In this document: positions 7,832-15,490 of the stretch, piece after piece | How positions within the stretch are numbered: the first letter of the stretch is position 1 | Layout of the letters: each line of letters begins with the position of its first letter | DNA from: Pacificispira sp002696645 | GTDB taxonomy: Bacteria; Pseudomonadota; Alphaproteobacteria; UBA8366; Aestuariispiraceae | Assembly (NCBI RefSeq): GCF_048892425.1 | Contig: NZ_JBLZHU010000001.1 | Coordinates: 620,001 to 684,000, forward strand | Length of the DNA: 64,000 bases | Reading direction: 5' to 3' | Position numbers and translations under genes: made by a program | Notes under the pieces: generated by a model | The model's database searches: none | What the model was told of the DNA's origin: nothing | What the model saw: only the letters and a program-made list of their open reading frames with translations

Positions 7832-9301
7832 TTAGCGTTTGGCTCTGATAAGTTCGTCCAACATCTCATCTGCAGTGGTGATAACCCTTGTATTCGCCGC
7901 AAAGGCGCGCTGGGTTACGATCAGTTTTGTGAACTCGTCAGCCAGATCGACGGTGGATTGTTCCAGGGAGGAGGGGGCAATCAACCCAGCCCCGCCCGTA
8001 TTGGCAACTTTGACCACGGCCTGACCCGAATTGTCGGTCTGGCTGTAGACGTTCCCCGATACCGGTTTCAGGCCATCGGCATTGTTAAAGGTGACCAGCG
8101 GAACCTGGAACAACTGGCGGGATTCGCCATTATCGAACAGGGCTGTTACGACACCCAACTCGTTGACTGAGACAGAAGAGAGGGAGCCAAATTGCTTCCC
8201 ATTCTGATCCACATCATTCAGCACGCTGGTACCGTCAAACTGTGTCACACCATTCGTGCCGCCAATTGTCCCGAAGTCGATTGCGATTGTTTCACGGTCC
8301 TCAGAGGTGGCACCATTGCCGTCATAATCTATTACCAGATCCAGGACACCCAGCGCCGAATTCCCTGCCGCAGTGATATCCCCCCCGGCAAGGTTCGATC
8401 CGACCGAGGCCAAGGTACCGTTCGGATTGAAGGTAATCGTGCCCAGCACGGCGCCGTTCGCAATCAAGGCTGTATCGGCGACGCTGTCAGTTTCTTCATC
8501 CCCATCGGAGAGAATGCCATCGCCGGCAGTACCACCGCTTGCAGCGGGTGTCCCATCATCGATTGTGATTGTGCCATCATCGTTGGCGTCGATATCAACC
8601 AGGGATGTGCCGGCGCTGGTCGCACCGGTGATGGTCCAGGTATTTGCAGCTGCGCCTGACTTCGTGAATGTCAGGGTCAGGGTCCGTTCCGCCCCCTTGC
8701 GGTCGAAAATCTGGACGGAGGTATCATAGGTTCCGCCGGTCGCCGTCGCGTCCTGCAAGTTCGCGCTGAGCGATACAGAGGAAGTCGAGACTGGTGCTGC
8801 GGATTGACCCGCCACATTGACGCCATTCATGGCGCTGAGCACGTTTGTCACATCAAAACCGGTATCCGTTGCATTGCGCGGAAAGCCCATCAGATAGAAC
8901 CCGGCGGTATTGACAAGGTTTCCGTCTTTGTCAGCGCGAAATTCCCCGGCCCGTGTATAGAAAATGTCACCGGTGGGCTCATAAACACCGGTTGTCGTGT
9001 TGAAGGTCAGCCCATCGGTCACAGCAAAAAAGCCGTTTCCGGAAATCGCGATATCCGTCGATGCCGTTGAGGCGGCCAGCAGACCTTGAGCATTGATTTC
9101 CCTACCCACACTGGACTGAACACCCCCAGAAGCGAAGGCTGATTCAGACCCTTGCGTCGTTACCAGAGTCGAAAACCGGGCGCGGTTCACCTTATAGCCA
9201 ACGGTATTCACATTGGCGATATTATCTGAAATCATCGCCATGGATTGGCTTTGAGCGAACAAGCCCGACACGCCTGAGCGCAGACCACCGAAAATACTCA
9301 T
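7832..9301 (-). CDS. flgE: FlgE flagellar hook protein
   Basis: This 489-aa protein builds the hook. The N-terminal rod-type motif (SGVSGLFAQSQSMAMISDNIANVNTVGYK) and C-terminal helix (DLADEFTKLIVTQRAFAANTRVITT) are canonical. The central domain is enlarged compared with a roughly 400-aa enterobacterial hook. It contains two EF-hand-like loops: D238-x-N240-x-D242-G243 ending at D249, and D325-x-D327-x-N329-G330. These suggest calcium binding in the exposed domain (inference). The gene follows flgD by 67 bp and is the last gene of the fliK operon. Confidence 0.95.
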   Translation of the reverse strand: MSIFGGLRSGVSGLFAQSQSMAMISDNIANVNTVGYKVNRARFSTLVTTQGSESAFASGGVQSSVGREINAQGLLAASTASTDIAISGNGFFAVTDGLTFNTTTGVYEPTGDIFYTRAGEFRADKDGNLVNTAGFYLMGFPRNATDTGFDVTNVLSAMNGVNVAGQSAAPVSTSSVSLSANLQDATATGGTYDTSVQIFDRKGAERTLTLTFTKSGAAANTWTITGATSAGTSLVDIDANDDGTITIDDGTPAASGGTAGDGILSDGDEETDSVADTALIANGAVLGTITFNPNGTLASVGSNLAGGDITAAGNSALGVLDLVIDYDGNGATSEDRETIAIDFGTIGGTNGVTQFDGTSVLNDVDQNGKQFGSLSSVSVNELGVVTALFDNGESRQLFQVPLVTFNNADGLKPVSGNVYSQTDNSGQAVVKVANTGGAGLIAPSSLEQSTVDLADEFTKLIVTQRAFAANTRVITTADEMLDELIRAKR

Positions 9302-9368
9302 TGCCTAACTCCTCTTTTCCTCAAAGGCGCAATCTGGGATCATATCCTGATACTGCGCGGGGCCATTG

Positions 9369-10055
9369 CTAGGCCGTTGGATCCTCAACACGAAGCACTT
9401 TACTCAGCGGAATTTTGACAGGGCCCATCAACAGCGTTGTTGTCCCGCCGTCAAATTCGACACCTGTTACGGTTCCGCCGGTTTTGTAAGTTGGATCAAT
9501 TGGTTCATCGTCTTCCGTCACGGCACCAACCTGGAAGCTGTATGCCCCGGGCGGGACGGGGTTGCCGTTCTGATCTGTACCGTCCCATGAGACGTCATGA
9601 TCCCCATATGTGGTTGGCATGTTCTGAACCAGTCGCACCAGTTCCCCCGCGCCATTATAAATTTCCATTGTCGCGCGCTTCGCTTCTTCAGGAAGGGCAT
9701 AGGACAGGGTAACGGGATCACCCTGGAAGTTGACTTCGTTATAGTCAGCCTTGATTTCCTGCCCAATGTAGCCGACGGCGGCCGTAGCCTCGTTCTGGCG
9801 GTTCAGGGTGATCAGGTCTTCCAATTGACCGCTTTGCCGCACGGATTGTTCGACATCCGCAAACATGACCAGCTGATTGGTAAATTCGGTCGTGTCCATA
9901 GGGGACAAGGGGTCCTGATTCTGCAACTGGGTCGTCAGAATGGTCAGGAAATTGTCGAAGTTATTTGCAAGACTGTTCAACGCCTCCGTTTGCTTCTGGG
10001 ATTGCGTTGGCACATTGGTCTGCGTCGATAACAACGAATTGATATCATTGGCCAT
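9369..10055 (-). CDS. flgD: FlgD hook assembly scaffold protein
   Basis: This 228-aa hook-cap protein is needed for FlgE polymerisation. The N-terminal FlgD signature is clear (NNFDNFLTILTTQLQNQDPLSPMDTTEF), followed by FlgD Tudor-like and Ig-like segments (ATMEIYNGAGELVRLV, DVSWDGTDQNGNPVPPGAYS). Gene order fliK-flgD-flgE on the minus strand is a common alphaproteobacterial arrangement. It lies 76 bp downstream of fliK with no terminator seen between, so one transcript is likely. Confidence 0.96.
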   Translation of the reverse strand: MANDINSLLSTQTNVPTQSQKQTEALNSLANNFDNFLTILTTQLQNQDPLSPMDTTEFTNQLVMFADVEQSVRQSGQLEDLITLNRQNEATAAVGYIGQEIKADYNEVNFQGDPVTLSYALPEEAKRATMEIYNGAGELVRLVQNMPTTYGDHDVSWDGTDQNGNPVPPGAYSFQVGAVTEDDEPIDPTYKTGGTVTGVEFDGGTTTLLMGPVKIPLSKVLRVEDPTA

Positions 10056-10131
10056 GGTTTGCTCTCCTTATGCCGATGTCGCAACGGATATGTCCGCCAC
10101 ATCGGGCATGGTTCTATCCGGAATTGGGCGC

Positions 10132-11667
10132 TTAGATTTTAACATCCAGTCGCCCATCTCCATCGAAACCACCGGTTTGTTCAAAAATGAAACCTGTATT
10201 GATCAAGTCATCCAATCCATCTGCGGTTTGGCCTGACACATTATTCCCCTGGGCATGGTTCTGCTGTGATCCATTGCCCGAATTTTGATTCTGAAGCGTG
10301 AAGCTCAGACTGTTCTGGTCTGCCTGAAGACCGGCATTGTTTAATGATTGCAGAAGGGTGCGCGCATCCTGGCGCAGCATATCCAGAGTTTCCGGACGTT
10401 CTGCTGAAACAATCGCAGTCATCTTGCCTTCATGGGTCATTTCCATTTTGACCTCGACGCGCCCTAATTCAGCCGGACGCAACTGTATGGTGATGCGATC
10501 ATTGCCCTGGGCCAAACCACGACTGATATTTACAGCCACTTGATCTGCCACGACATGTGCAGGAACGGGCGGCGGGCGTGAGGCGTTGGCTGTGGGGGCG
10601 GGCGTACCGCGCTGTTGAATGCTGTTATTCGCGCCCAGGCTGGCTGTCGTACCAGTGGCGGCGTCGACAGTGGTGCCGCTTTGCGTTGATCCGGTCAGGC
10701 TGGAAGCTTGTGTGCCCATACTGGTCGCGACCTGTTGTGTATTAACGGTCGGATTAGCAACGGCGGCGGCCTGTTGTGCGGCCGCTCCAACCTTCGAAGG
10801 ATCCGCGCCATTTTGCGCGGCATTTGCGCCTTGTGCATTTGCCTTCTTGGAGTCGCCTTTAACCCGGTTAAAGATATTATTGACCGCAGAGTCTGCCTCT
10901 GCTGTGGCATCGCCTTCCGCCTCGGCCTGAGACAAGGCGGCGGCATCGCCCTTTTTGGCTGCGGTGTCGGCGGCCACTGCGGCCTTTGCCGATAGGGTGT
11001 TTTGTGGTTGCGACGAAATCTGTGCCGCGTCATCCGTAACCGTTGCCGTCATTTTTGGTCCCGAATTCTGGACGGCCTTCTTAGCCTGCTCCAGAATCTC
11101 GGGGGAGACGCTTTCTCCCTTCGCAACCTGGGCTGCTGCAGCCTGTTGCGCTTCTTTTGCTGAACCGTTGGATTGCGTGGCGGCTGAATTGGCTTTCGCG
11201 TCGCCCGCCTGTGTGGTGCCTTTTTCAGAAGAAGCCGGGGCGGTGTTCTCGTTAGCGCCTGTGCCAGTCTGCGCGACGGAACTGCGATCCGCGGGTCCAT
11301 TCTGTAAATCACGCCGCTGGGACGGCTCCACTGGGGCGTGGGCAACTGGCGTTGTGCGATCATCCTGGTCCCGATCATCCCGGGGCGCATCGTCAATGGA
11401 TTGGTCGCGCGCACGGTCGTCGCGGCGATTGTATATCGGTGTCGGGTTCTTGTCGGCGCTGGCCTTTTCCGGCATTTTAAGCTGTTGGTCCGCACGGGTG
11501 AAATTGACATTGGTTTCAAGGCGACCCTTCAGAATCTGGGCAAATCGCGCTTCGGCAGAAGGCGCAGTCTCCTTGTCTGCGGTGTTCGCGCGATCTTGTT
11601 GCGAGCGGCTGGTGTCCGTCGCGCCAAACAGGTCTTGGGTTTTGTCGTTCACAGTGTTTACGGACAT
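10132..11667 (-). CDS. fliK: FliK flagellar hook-length control protein
   Basis: This 511-aa protein has a long, Ala/Gln/Asp-rich and probably disordered N-terminal region (1-360). Its compact C-terminal domain (about 370-470) carries the family motif RPAELGRVEVKMEM and the following LRQDARTLLQSLNNAGL. FliK is secreted, measures hook length and switches export specificity. The ATG at 11667 has GGAG 7 nt upstream. A good sigma-54 promoter (11702-11717) lies just before it, so this is the first gene of the fliK-flgD-flgE operon. Confidence 0.92.
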   Translation of the reverse strand: MSVNTVNDKTQDLFGATDTSRSQQDRANTADKETAPSAEARFAQILKGRLETNVNFTRADQQLKMPEKASADKNPTPIYNRRDDRARDQSIDDAPRDDRDQDDRTTPVAHAPVEPSQRRDLQNGPADRSSVAQTGTGANENTAPASSEKGTTQAGDAKANSAATQSNGSAKEAQQAAAAQVAKGESVSPEILEQAKKAVQNSGPKMTATVTDDAAQISSQPQNTLSAKAAVAADTAAKKGDAAALSQAEAEGDATAEADSAVNNIFNRVKGDSKKANAQGANAAQNGADPSKVGAAAQQAAAVANPTVNTQQVATSMGTQASSLTGSTQSGTTVDAATGTTASLGANNSIQQRGTPAPTANASRPPPVPAHVVADQVAVNISRGLAQGNDRITIQLRPAELGRVEVKMEMTHEGKMTAIVSAERPETLDMLRQDARTLLQSLNNAGLQADQNSLSFTLQNQNSGNGSQQNHAQGNNVSGQTADGLDDLINTGFIFEQTGGFDGDGRLDVKI

Positions 11668-11701
11668 AATGTGTCTCCGGGGTCATTCCTGCCTGGTTAA
11701 C

Positions 11702-11717
11702 AGCAATCTCCGGGCCA
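11702..11717 (-). promoter_or_regulatory. Sigma-54 promoter of the fliK-flgD-flgE operon
   Basis: On the minus strand the sequence reads TGGCCCGGAGATTGCT. This matches the -24/-12 consensus TGGCACG-N4-TTGCW with one substitution in the -24 element and the invariant GG-N10-GC spacing. Transcription would begin near 11690, leaving about 23 nt before the fliK ATG, which includes its GGAG ribosome site. The fit to an FlbD-dependent middle/late flagellar promoter is good. Confidence 0.82.
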
Positions 11718-11879
11718 GTTTCAATTGGCATGCTTAAATATATGAATTATATATGATTTTTAACGTCGGAACAGAATGAGGGGGAGTATCGAAGCGTCCA
11801 TGTGGGCAGTTTCATCCGAGCAGATTTAGTGCAAGCGGGAATCTTCTGCCGTGGGGCAGTCGGCATCATCGCCCATCCC

Positions 11880-11910
11880 CAAAAAGCAAAAATGCCCTGG
11901 ATACAAGGCA
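11880..11910 (-). terminator. Rho-independent terminator after the FlaG-like gene
   Basis: On the minus strand a 7-bp stem TGCCTTG/CAGGGCA (one G-U pair, loop TATC) is followed by TTTTTGCTTTTT. It lies 66 nt beyond the stop of the minus-strand gene at 11977. Confidence 0.78.
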
Positions 11911-11976
11911 CCCCTCAGCGCCCCGAAACAAGCGCTGTCTGTTACTGAAACGTCCTACGCCGAATAATTCGGTGCG

Positions 11977-12402
11977 TCAGATTGAGGTATCAAAGGCGCG
12001 AGACGCCGAGTCCCCGCGAGTGCTGATACGGTCTACCTGAGACTGCAGAAATTCAATCAGGTTTTCCGATGGAATGCGGCGCAACACTTCTTCCGTGTTG
12101 GGCAACAAAACTTCCAGGAAAACCACATCGGTTTCCGCATCAATACCCACACGAGTCTTCAGGCCCTGAATCTGCAGTTCTGGCAGAGCAGAGACACCCT
12201 GTTCCCGAACGGAGCGTTCCTGACGACGCAGGGCATCATCCTCACGGGTATTGGGTTGCGCAGAATCAGTCGTCGCGGTGACGACATTATCAGGCACGTT
12301 CTGAACCGTGGTGGTGGCCCCGGCTTGTGTGGTTGCGTTTGGTGCCTGCTGAGTCTGGCTATTCTGCGACAGCGGCACAGGGGGTGTAACGTTGATTTCC
12401 AT
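11977..12402 (-). CDS. FlaG-like flagellar protein
   Basis: This is a 141-aa protein. The N-terminal half is Gln/Thr/Pro-rich and low-complexity. The C-terminal part (about 80-128) contains VGIDAETDVVFLEVLLPNTEEVLRRIPSENLIEFL, which resembles the FlaG/YvyC pattern of a beta-hairpin ending in a conserved IPxExL segment. FlaG proteins affect filament length in some bacteria. It is a monocistronic minus-strand gene with its own terminator, between fliK and flbT, and has a strong ribosome site (GAGGAGG) 7 nt before the ATG. The FlaG assignment is by pattern only. Confidence 0.6.
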   Translation of the reverse strand: MEINVTPPVPLSQNSQTQQAPNATTQAGATTTVQNVPDNVVTATTDSAQPNTREDDALRRQERSVREQGVSALPELQIQGLKTRVGIDAETDVVFLEVLLPNTEEVLRRIPSENLIEFLQSQVDRISTRGDSASRAFDTSI

Positions 12403-12502
12403 TTTAAACCTCCTCGACAGCTTCTGCTATCGTTCTTATGGTCCTTAGAGCATTCAAAAACCGGCAAAAGTTCCTAAAAACTCTAATCCATAGTGCATAA
12501 TA

Positions 12503-12518
12503 TGGCTGATTTTGTGCA
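12503..12518 (+). promoter_or_regulatory. Possible sigma-54 promoter for flbT
   Basis: The string TGGCTGATTTTGTGCA keeps the GG-N10-GC spacing, a TGGC -24 half and a TGCA -12 half. It departs from consensus at the AC of the -24 element and the first T of TTGCA. It lies 102 nt upstream of the flbT ATG. This is a weaker call than the fliK and flgL promoters. Confidence 0.35.
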
Positions 12519-12620
12519 AAATTGCAAGAGGTGTCGATTCGCCGCACGGGTTGGCGTTGTGGGCGACACGGCTTATAGTGAGGTCTAGTCCCGCTGCAGA
12601 TGTTATTAGAGGAACCGGTC

Positions 12621-13064
12621 ATGCCCCTGCGCATTAAACTACCATCGAAAGAACGTATCATTATAAATGGGGCCGTCCTTGAAAATGCGGGGGAGGCGAC
12701 AACGATCATCCTGCACAATCACGCCGACATCTTGCGCCGCAAGGAAGTGATGAGTGAGGCCGACGCGCAAAGTCCGGCGCGTCGGGTCTATTATGCTCTG
12801 CAATGTGCTTATATGTTTGAAGATGAGCGTCCACGCTATCAACAAATGGCGCAGGAGTTGCTCAATCAATACAGCTCCGCTGCGCCCAGCAGTGCAGATA
12901 TTATTACAAAAATTCAAACGGAGATCGGTGCAGGGCGTCTGTACAACGCGTTGCGGGCGTCACATTCCTTGATCGAGCACGAAACAGAACGCTTCAAAAG
13001 TCTTGGTCTTTGGCCAGGCCTTGAAGAGGAATCTGAATTTTACGATGAAGACCAGGACGCCTGA
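12621..13064 (+). CDS. flbT: FlbT flagellin post-transcriptional regulator
   Basis: This 147-aa protein matches the FlbT family: MPLRIKLPSKERIIINGAV at the start, then ILRRKEVMSEADAQSPARRVYYALQ. In Caulobacter, FlbT binds the 5' leader of flagellin mRNA and promotes its decay until the hook is built; FlaF has the opposite or complementary role. The start at 12621 is taken from family alignment and the GGA 8 nt upstream; an in-frame start at 12600 would add seven residues. It stands alone on the plus strand, while flaF is 1.8 kb away on the other strand. Confidence 0.92.
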   Translation: MPLRIKLPSKERIIINGAVLENAGEATTIILHNHADILRRKEVMSEADAQSPARRVYYALQCAYMFEDERPRYQQMAQELLNQYSSAAPSSADIITKIQTEIGAGRLYNALRASHSLIEHETERFKSLGLWPGLEEESEFYDEDQDA

Positions 13065-13188
13065 TACCGCGTCAGCTAGACAGATTTTTTACAGGCATAA
13101 AGCCGATTTAAGGCTTCGGTGAACGGCGTTGTCGGCGTTTGCGTTGTAACGGACCGCATTTCAATTAATATCCAGTTATTGCATAGTG

Positions 13189-13245
13189 AGGGATATCCCT
13201 AAGTTTTGTTGACAATCCTAGTTTCGTAATGTTACTTAGGGATAT
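13189..13245 (+). promoter_or_regulatory. Inverted-repeat operator and promoter of the ArsR/AHSA1 operon
   Basis: The 12-mer ATATCCCTAAGT (13193-13204) recurs as an exact inverted copy ACTTAGGGATAT (13234-13245), with a 29-nt spacer. The left copy is also part of a perfect palindrome AGGGATATCCCT (13189-13200). A consensus TTGACA (13209-13214) lies in the spacer, and the right repeat overlaps the start codon. This is a textbook autoregulatory layout for an ArsR repressor. Confidence 0.75.
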
Positions 13246-13585
13246 GGCTAACTATGAATCAAATCTAGACCTCTGCTTCTCAGCTCTTGGTGACCCAACA
13301 AGACGTATGATCCTGCAGCGTCTTGCCCAGGGGGAGGCAAGTGTCAGCGAACTTGCCAAACCGCATGACATGGCGTTGCCGTCCTTTATGGAACATCTGA
13401 GAAAACTTGAAGCGGCGGGTTTAGTAACGACCAGAAAGCAAGGACGCACCAGGACATGCGAATTGTCCCCGACCGCTTTTACACCAGCAAAAAACTGGTT
13501 GAGCGAGCAAAGCGCTGTATGGGAAGCGCGTCTTGATGGTTTTGATAATTACATCAACACCTTGATGAAAGAACCAAACACATGA
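13244..13585 (+). CDS. ArsR-family winged-helix repressor
   Basis: This 113-aa regulator has the ArsR DNA-binding domain (FSALGDPTRRMILQRLAQGEASVSELA, recognition helix around MALPSFMEHLRKLEAAGLV, wing TTRKQGRTRTCELS). No cysteine pair for metal sensing is present at the usual alpha-3 position, so this is probably the SdpR/AHSA1-associated subclass rather than a metal sensor. The ATG at 13244 overlaps the right half of the operator. If the TTGACA at 13209 is the -35 element, the transcript would start close to this ATG and could be leaderless. An in-frame ATG at 13229 is the alternative. The stop overlaps the next gene by 4 nt (ATGA). Confidence 0.88.
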   Translation: MANYESNLDLCFSALGDPTRRMILQRLAQGEASVSELAKPHDMALPSFMEHLRKLEAAGLVTTRKQGRTRTCELSPTAFTPAKNWLSEQSAVWEARLDGFDNYINTLMKEPNT

Positions 13586-14049
13586 ATCTCGACCCAAATA
13601 CCGACCTTACATTTACCCGCAGGCTCAATGCCCCTCGTTCTTTGCTATGGGAATGCTGGACGACACCGGAACACATCAAACATTTCTTCATGCCCAAACC
13701 ACATTCTATTGATAGCTGTGAGATTGAGCTGCGGGTGGGGGGCAGGTTCAATACCGTCATGAATATCGATGGTAATCAAATACCCAACGAAGGAGTATTT
13801 CTTGAGATCGTGGATGGTCGGCGTCTGGTGTTCACAGATACGTACAGCGAAGGATGGAAACCTGCGGCTGATCCATTCATGACCGCCATTATTGAATTCG
13901 AAGACGACGACAAGGGCGGAACAACCTACACAGCGACAGTTCGGCATCGCTCGCCGGAAGCCCGCCATACGCATGAAGAAATGGGGTTCTTCGAGGGATG
14001 GGGGACGGTCGCAGCCCAACTTGAAGAATACGCGAACCGCCTCGGGTAA
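13582..14049 (+). CDS. SRPBCC/AHSA1-domain protein
   Basis: This 155-aa protein is of the activator-of-Hsp90-like (AHSA1/CalC) START-fold family. It begins with the typical FTRRLNAPRSLLWECWTTPEHIKHFF, has the central LRVGGRFNTVM and ends with the helix GFFEGWGTVAAQLEEYANRL. Such proteins form a hydrophobic ligand-binding cavity; the ligand is unknown. It is translationally coupled to the ArsR gene, an arrangement found in many bacteria. The pair is inserted among flagellar genes and has no obvious flagellar role. Confidence 0.88.
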   Translation: MNLDPNTDLTFTRRLNAPRSLLWECWTTPEHIKHFFMPKPHSIDSCEIELRVGGRFNTVMNIDGNQIPNEGVFLEIVDGRRLVFTDTYSEGWKPAADPFMTAIIEFEDDDKGGTTYTATVRHRSPEARHTHEEMGFFEGWGTVAAQLEEYANRLG

Positions 14050-14148
14050 GATGGTGGCACGGCGCTATCAAACTATGGTTTGTTTGAATTGCAGTTGTTA
14101 GCGCCGGCCGCCGCAAGGGGCGGCTAGCGGTTCCGATTCCTGATGAAC

Positions 14149-14847
14149 CTATCGCGGTCGTCCGAACGTGCTGATGGGTGTGTAGATCCAGTTGAATGCA
14201 CGAATTCGGCGGTCCAGTTCCACCGGATCCACATTTCCCGGGACAACACGCATGGCATTGTATTGGGCCTGTGTCGTTTTCTGTCCCGACCACTGGACGC
14301 CGTTCCCAGGAATGTCCCGGTCCAGTTGTGCAAGCGCGGTTGCGTTCATCAGGAACAAGCGGGCCAACCGCTGATAGGCCAGGATTGCGATTGCATGAGA
14401 TGTATTGCAGTTGGCAATTGAGAAGATCTCACAATCCAATATTTCCCCTTCATCGACACGCGGCACCATGCGATGGAATGTGACGCCGTATTCCTGTTCA
14501 CCCGCATAGCAGGCAAAAGCAGACGGGCGATTGCCCGGATAACTGGGGGGGCCTGGATGAAAATTGTAGCCGCCGTTGGAAAAGGCGGCCAGAGCATAGG
14601 CGGGGGCGATAATGGATGTCGAAAAACCGATCAGTCTGGCGCGCGGCGACAGCTTCGGTAGGGCTTGGTCTAACATTTCAAGGGTGCTGGCATGTGCCAG
14701 GCTGAGGCTGGTATCGATCCGTGAAAAGGCCGCAGCCTGAAAGGCGGCTTCCGGTTCATTCATAAGCAGGACGATATCGATTGGGATGCGCGCCGATAAA
14801 GGGTCGGGCGGTAGCGAAGACGCTGGTTTTTCCGCGTCTTCTCTCAC
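14149..14847 (-). CDS. Formyltransferase-family protein coupled to FlaF
   Basis: This 232-aa protein belongs to the methionyl-tRNA/phosphoribosylglycinamide formyltransferase fold. The catalytic triad is visible as N95-x-H97 (in YNFHPGPPSYPG) and D132 (in VDEGEIL). It lacks the C-terminal Fmt tRNA-binding domain, so a sugar-nucleotide or other small amine is a likelier substrate (inference). It starts with GTG overlapping the flaF stop by 4 nt and is the last gene of the flgL-flaF unit. A second, distinct formyltransferase sits on the other side of flagellin (25989-26717). A role in N-formylating a flagellin glycan fits this placement. Confidence 0.8.
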   Translation of the reverse strand: MREDAEKPASSLPPDPLSARIPIDIVLLMNEPEAAFQAAAFSRIDTSLSLAHASTLEMLDQALPKLSPRARLIGFSTSIIAPAYALAAFSNGGYNFHPGPPSYPGNRPSAFACYAGEQEYGVTFHRMVPRVDEGEILDCEIFSIANCNTSHAIAILAYQRLARLFLMNATALAQLDRDIPGNGVQWSGQKTTQAQYNAMRVVPGNVDPVELDRRIRAFNWIYTPISTFGRPR

Positions 14848-15350
14848 GCCTCTCGATCGGTTTTGTCGGCGCTGACCTGACTGTCTGCCGGAATGTTTGC
14901 CGGGGCCTCTGCCGCGTCGGCCGGGGGCGTCAATCCATGCAGCTCAGCATATTCTTTTCGCAGCCGTTCTGCCTCTTGCGGGTCATCCGAAGGGCTGCCC
15001 AGAAGGCCTGCGCCAATCTGCCGGTTGATGTTGATCAGCACGGGCAGCTTGGAGGCATCTGGAGTCCCGATTAACTCAGCAGATTTCTTGTCGATAAAAT
15101 TTGACAGGTTGATCAGGTTTTCCCGGATTTCACGGGGCGTCTGGCATTCTGGATCAACCAGTTCTGCCTGAAAGATTGTCCAGACACGCCAGTTCAATCG
15201 AACGACATCGCGGATCGCCGCGCCGTCGTCTGGGTTTCGTGCAGCCTCATCCATGCGGCGTGCTAATTCAACCAGCGCATATCCTTCCGCTGCTTGAGGA
15301 GGCGCTTTTTCAAGTGCTGCACGTTGTTGACTTGCATATGGATTGGACAT
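14844..15350 (-). CDS. flaF: FlaF flagellin biosynthesis regulator
   Basis: This 168-aa protein shows the FlaF family pattern: YALVELARRMDEAA, LNWRVWTIFQAELV, and IRENLINLSNFIDKKSAEL. FlaF is required for flagellin synthesis and secretion in Caulobacter and acts against FlbT. The C-terminal 45 residues are a Pro/Ala/Asp-rich extension beyond the usual roughly 115-aa family length. It follows flgL by 140 bp and overlaps the formyltransferase gene by 4 nt. A 6-bp palindrome, TATACT-TTGTC-AGTATA, lies upstream near 15430-15446. Confidence 0.92.
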   Translation of the reverse strand: MSNPYASQQRAALEKAPPQAAEGYALVELARRMDEAARNPDDGAAIRDVVRLNWRVWTIFQAELVDPECQTPREIRENLINLSNFIDKKSAELIGTPDASKLPVLININRQIGAGLLGSPSDDPQEAERLRKEYAELHGLTPPADAAEAPANIPADSQVSADKTDREA

Positions 15351-15490
15351 GCCTACCCGTTCTCTTGTTGATAATCTATCGGCAAAGGGATCACTCTAAA
15401 GATGCTGAATTGCTCCGATGTTCTCCACCTTATACTTTGTCAGTATAGAATACATTCGTAAAGCGAGCGTTAACGTAACCTGGGACAAAA

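Larger units (their letters stand above)
11668..11976. other. Intergenic region between fliK and FlaG-like gene
   Basis: These 309 bp contain the fliK sigma-54 promoter (11702-11717), an AT-rich block near 11735-11765 and the terminator of the upstream minus-strand gene (11880-11910). No gene is seen. Confidence 0.6.

Noticed and set aside
14104..14130. Terminator between the AHSA1 gene and the formyltransferase
   Set aside because: A GC-rich imperfect hairpin exists, but no T tract follows it in either direction.
15430..15446. Palindrome TATACT-TTGTC-AGTATA upstream of flaF as an operator
   Set aside because: It is short and isolated, with no cognate regulator nearby, and flaF is probably read from the flgL promoter.
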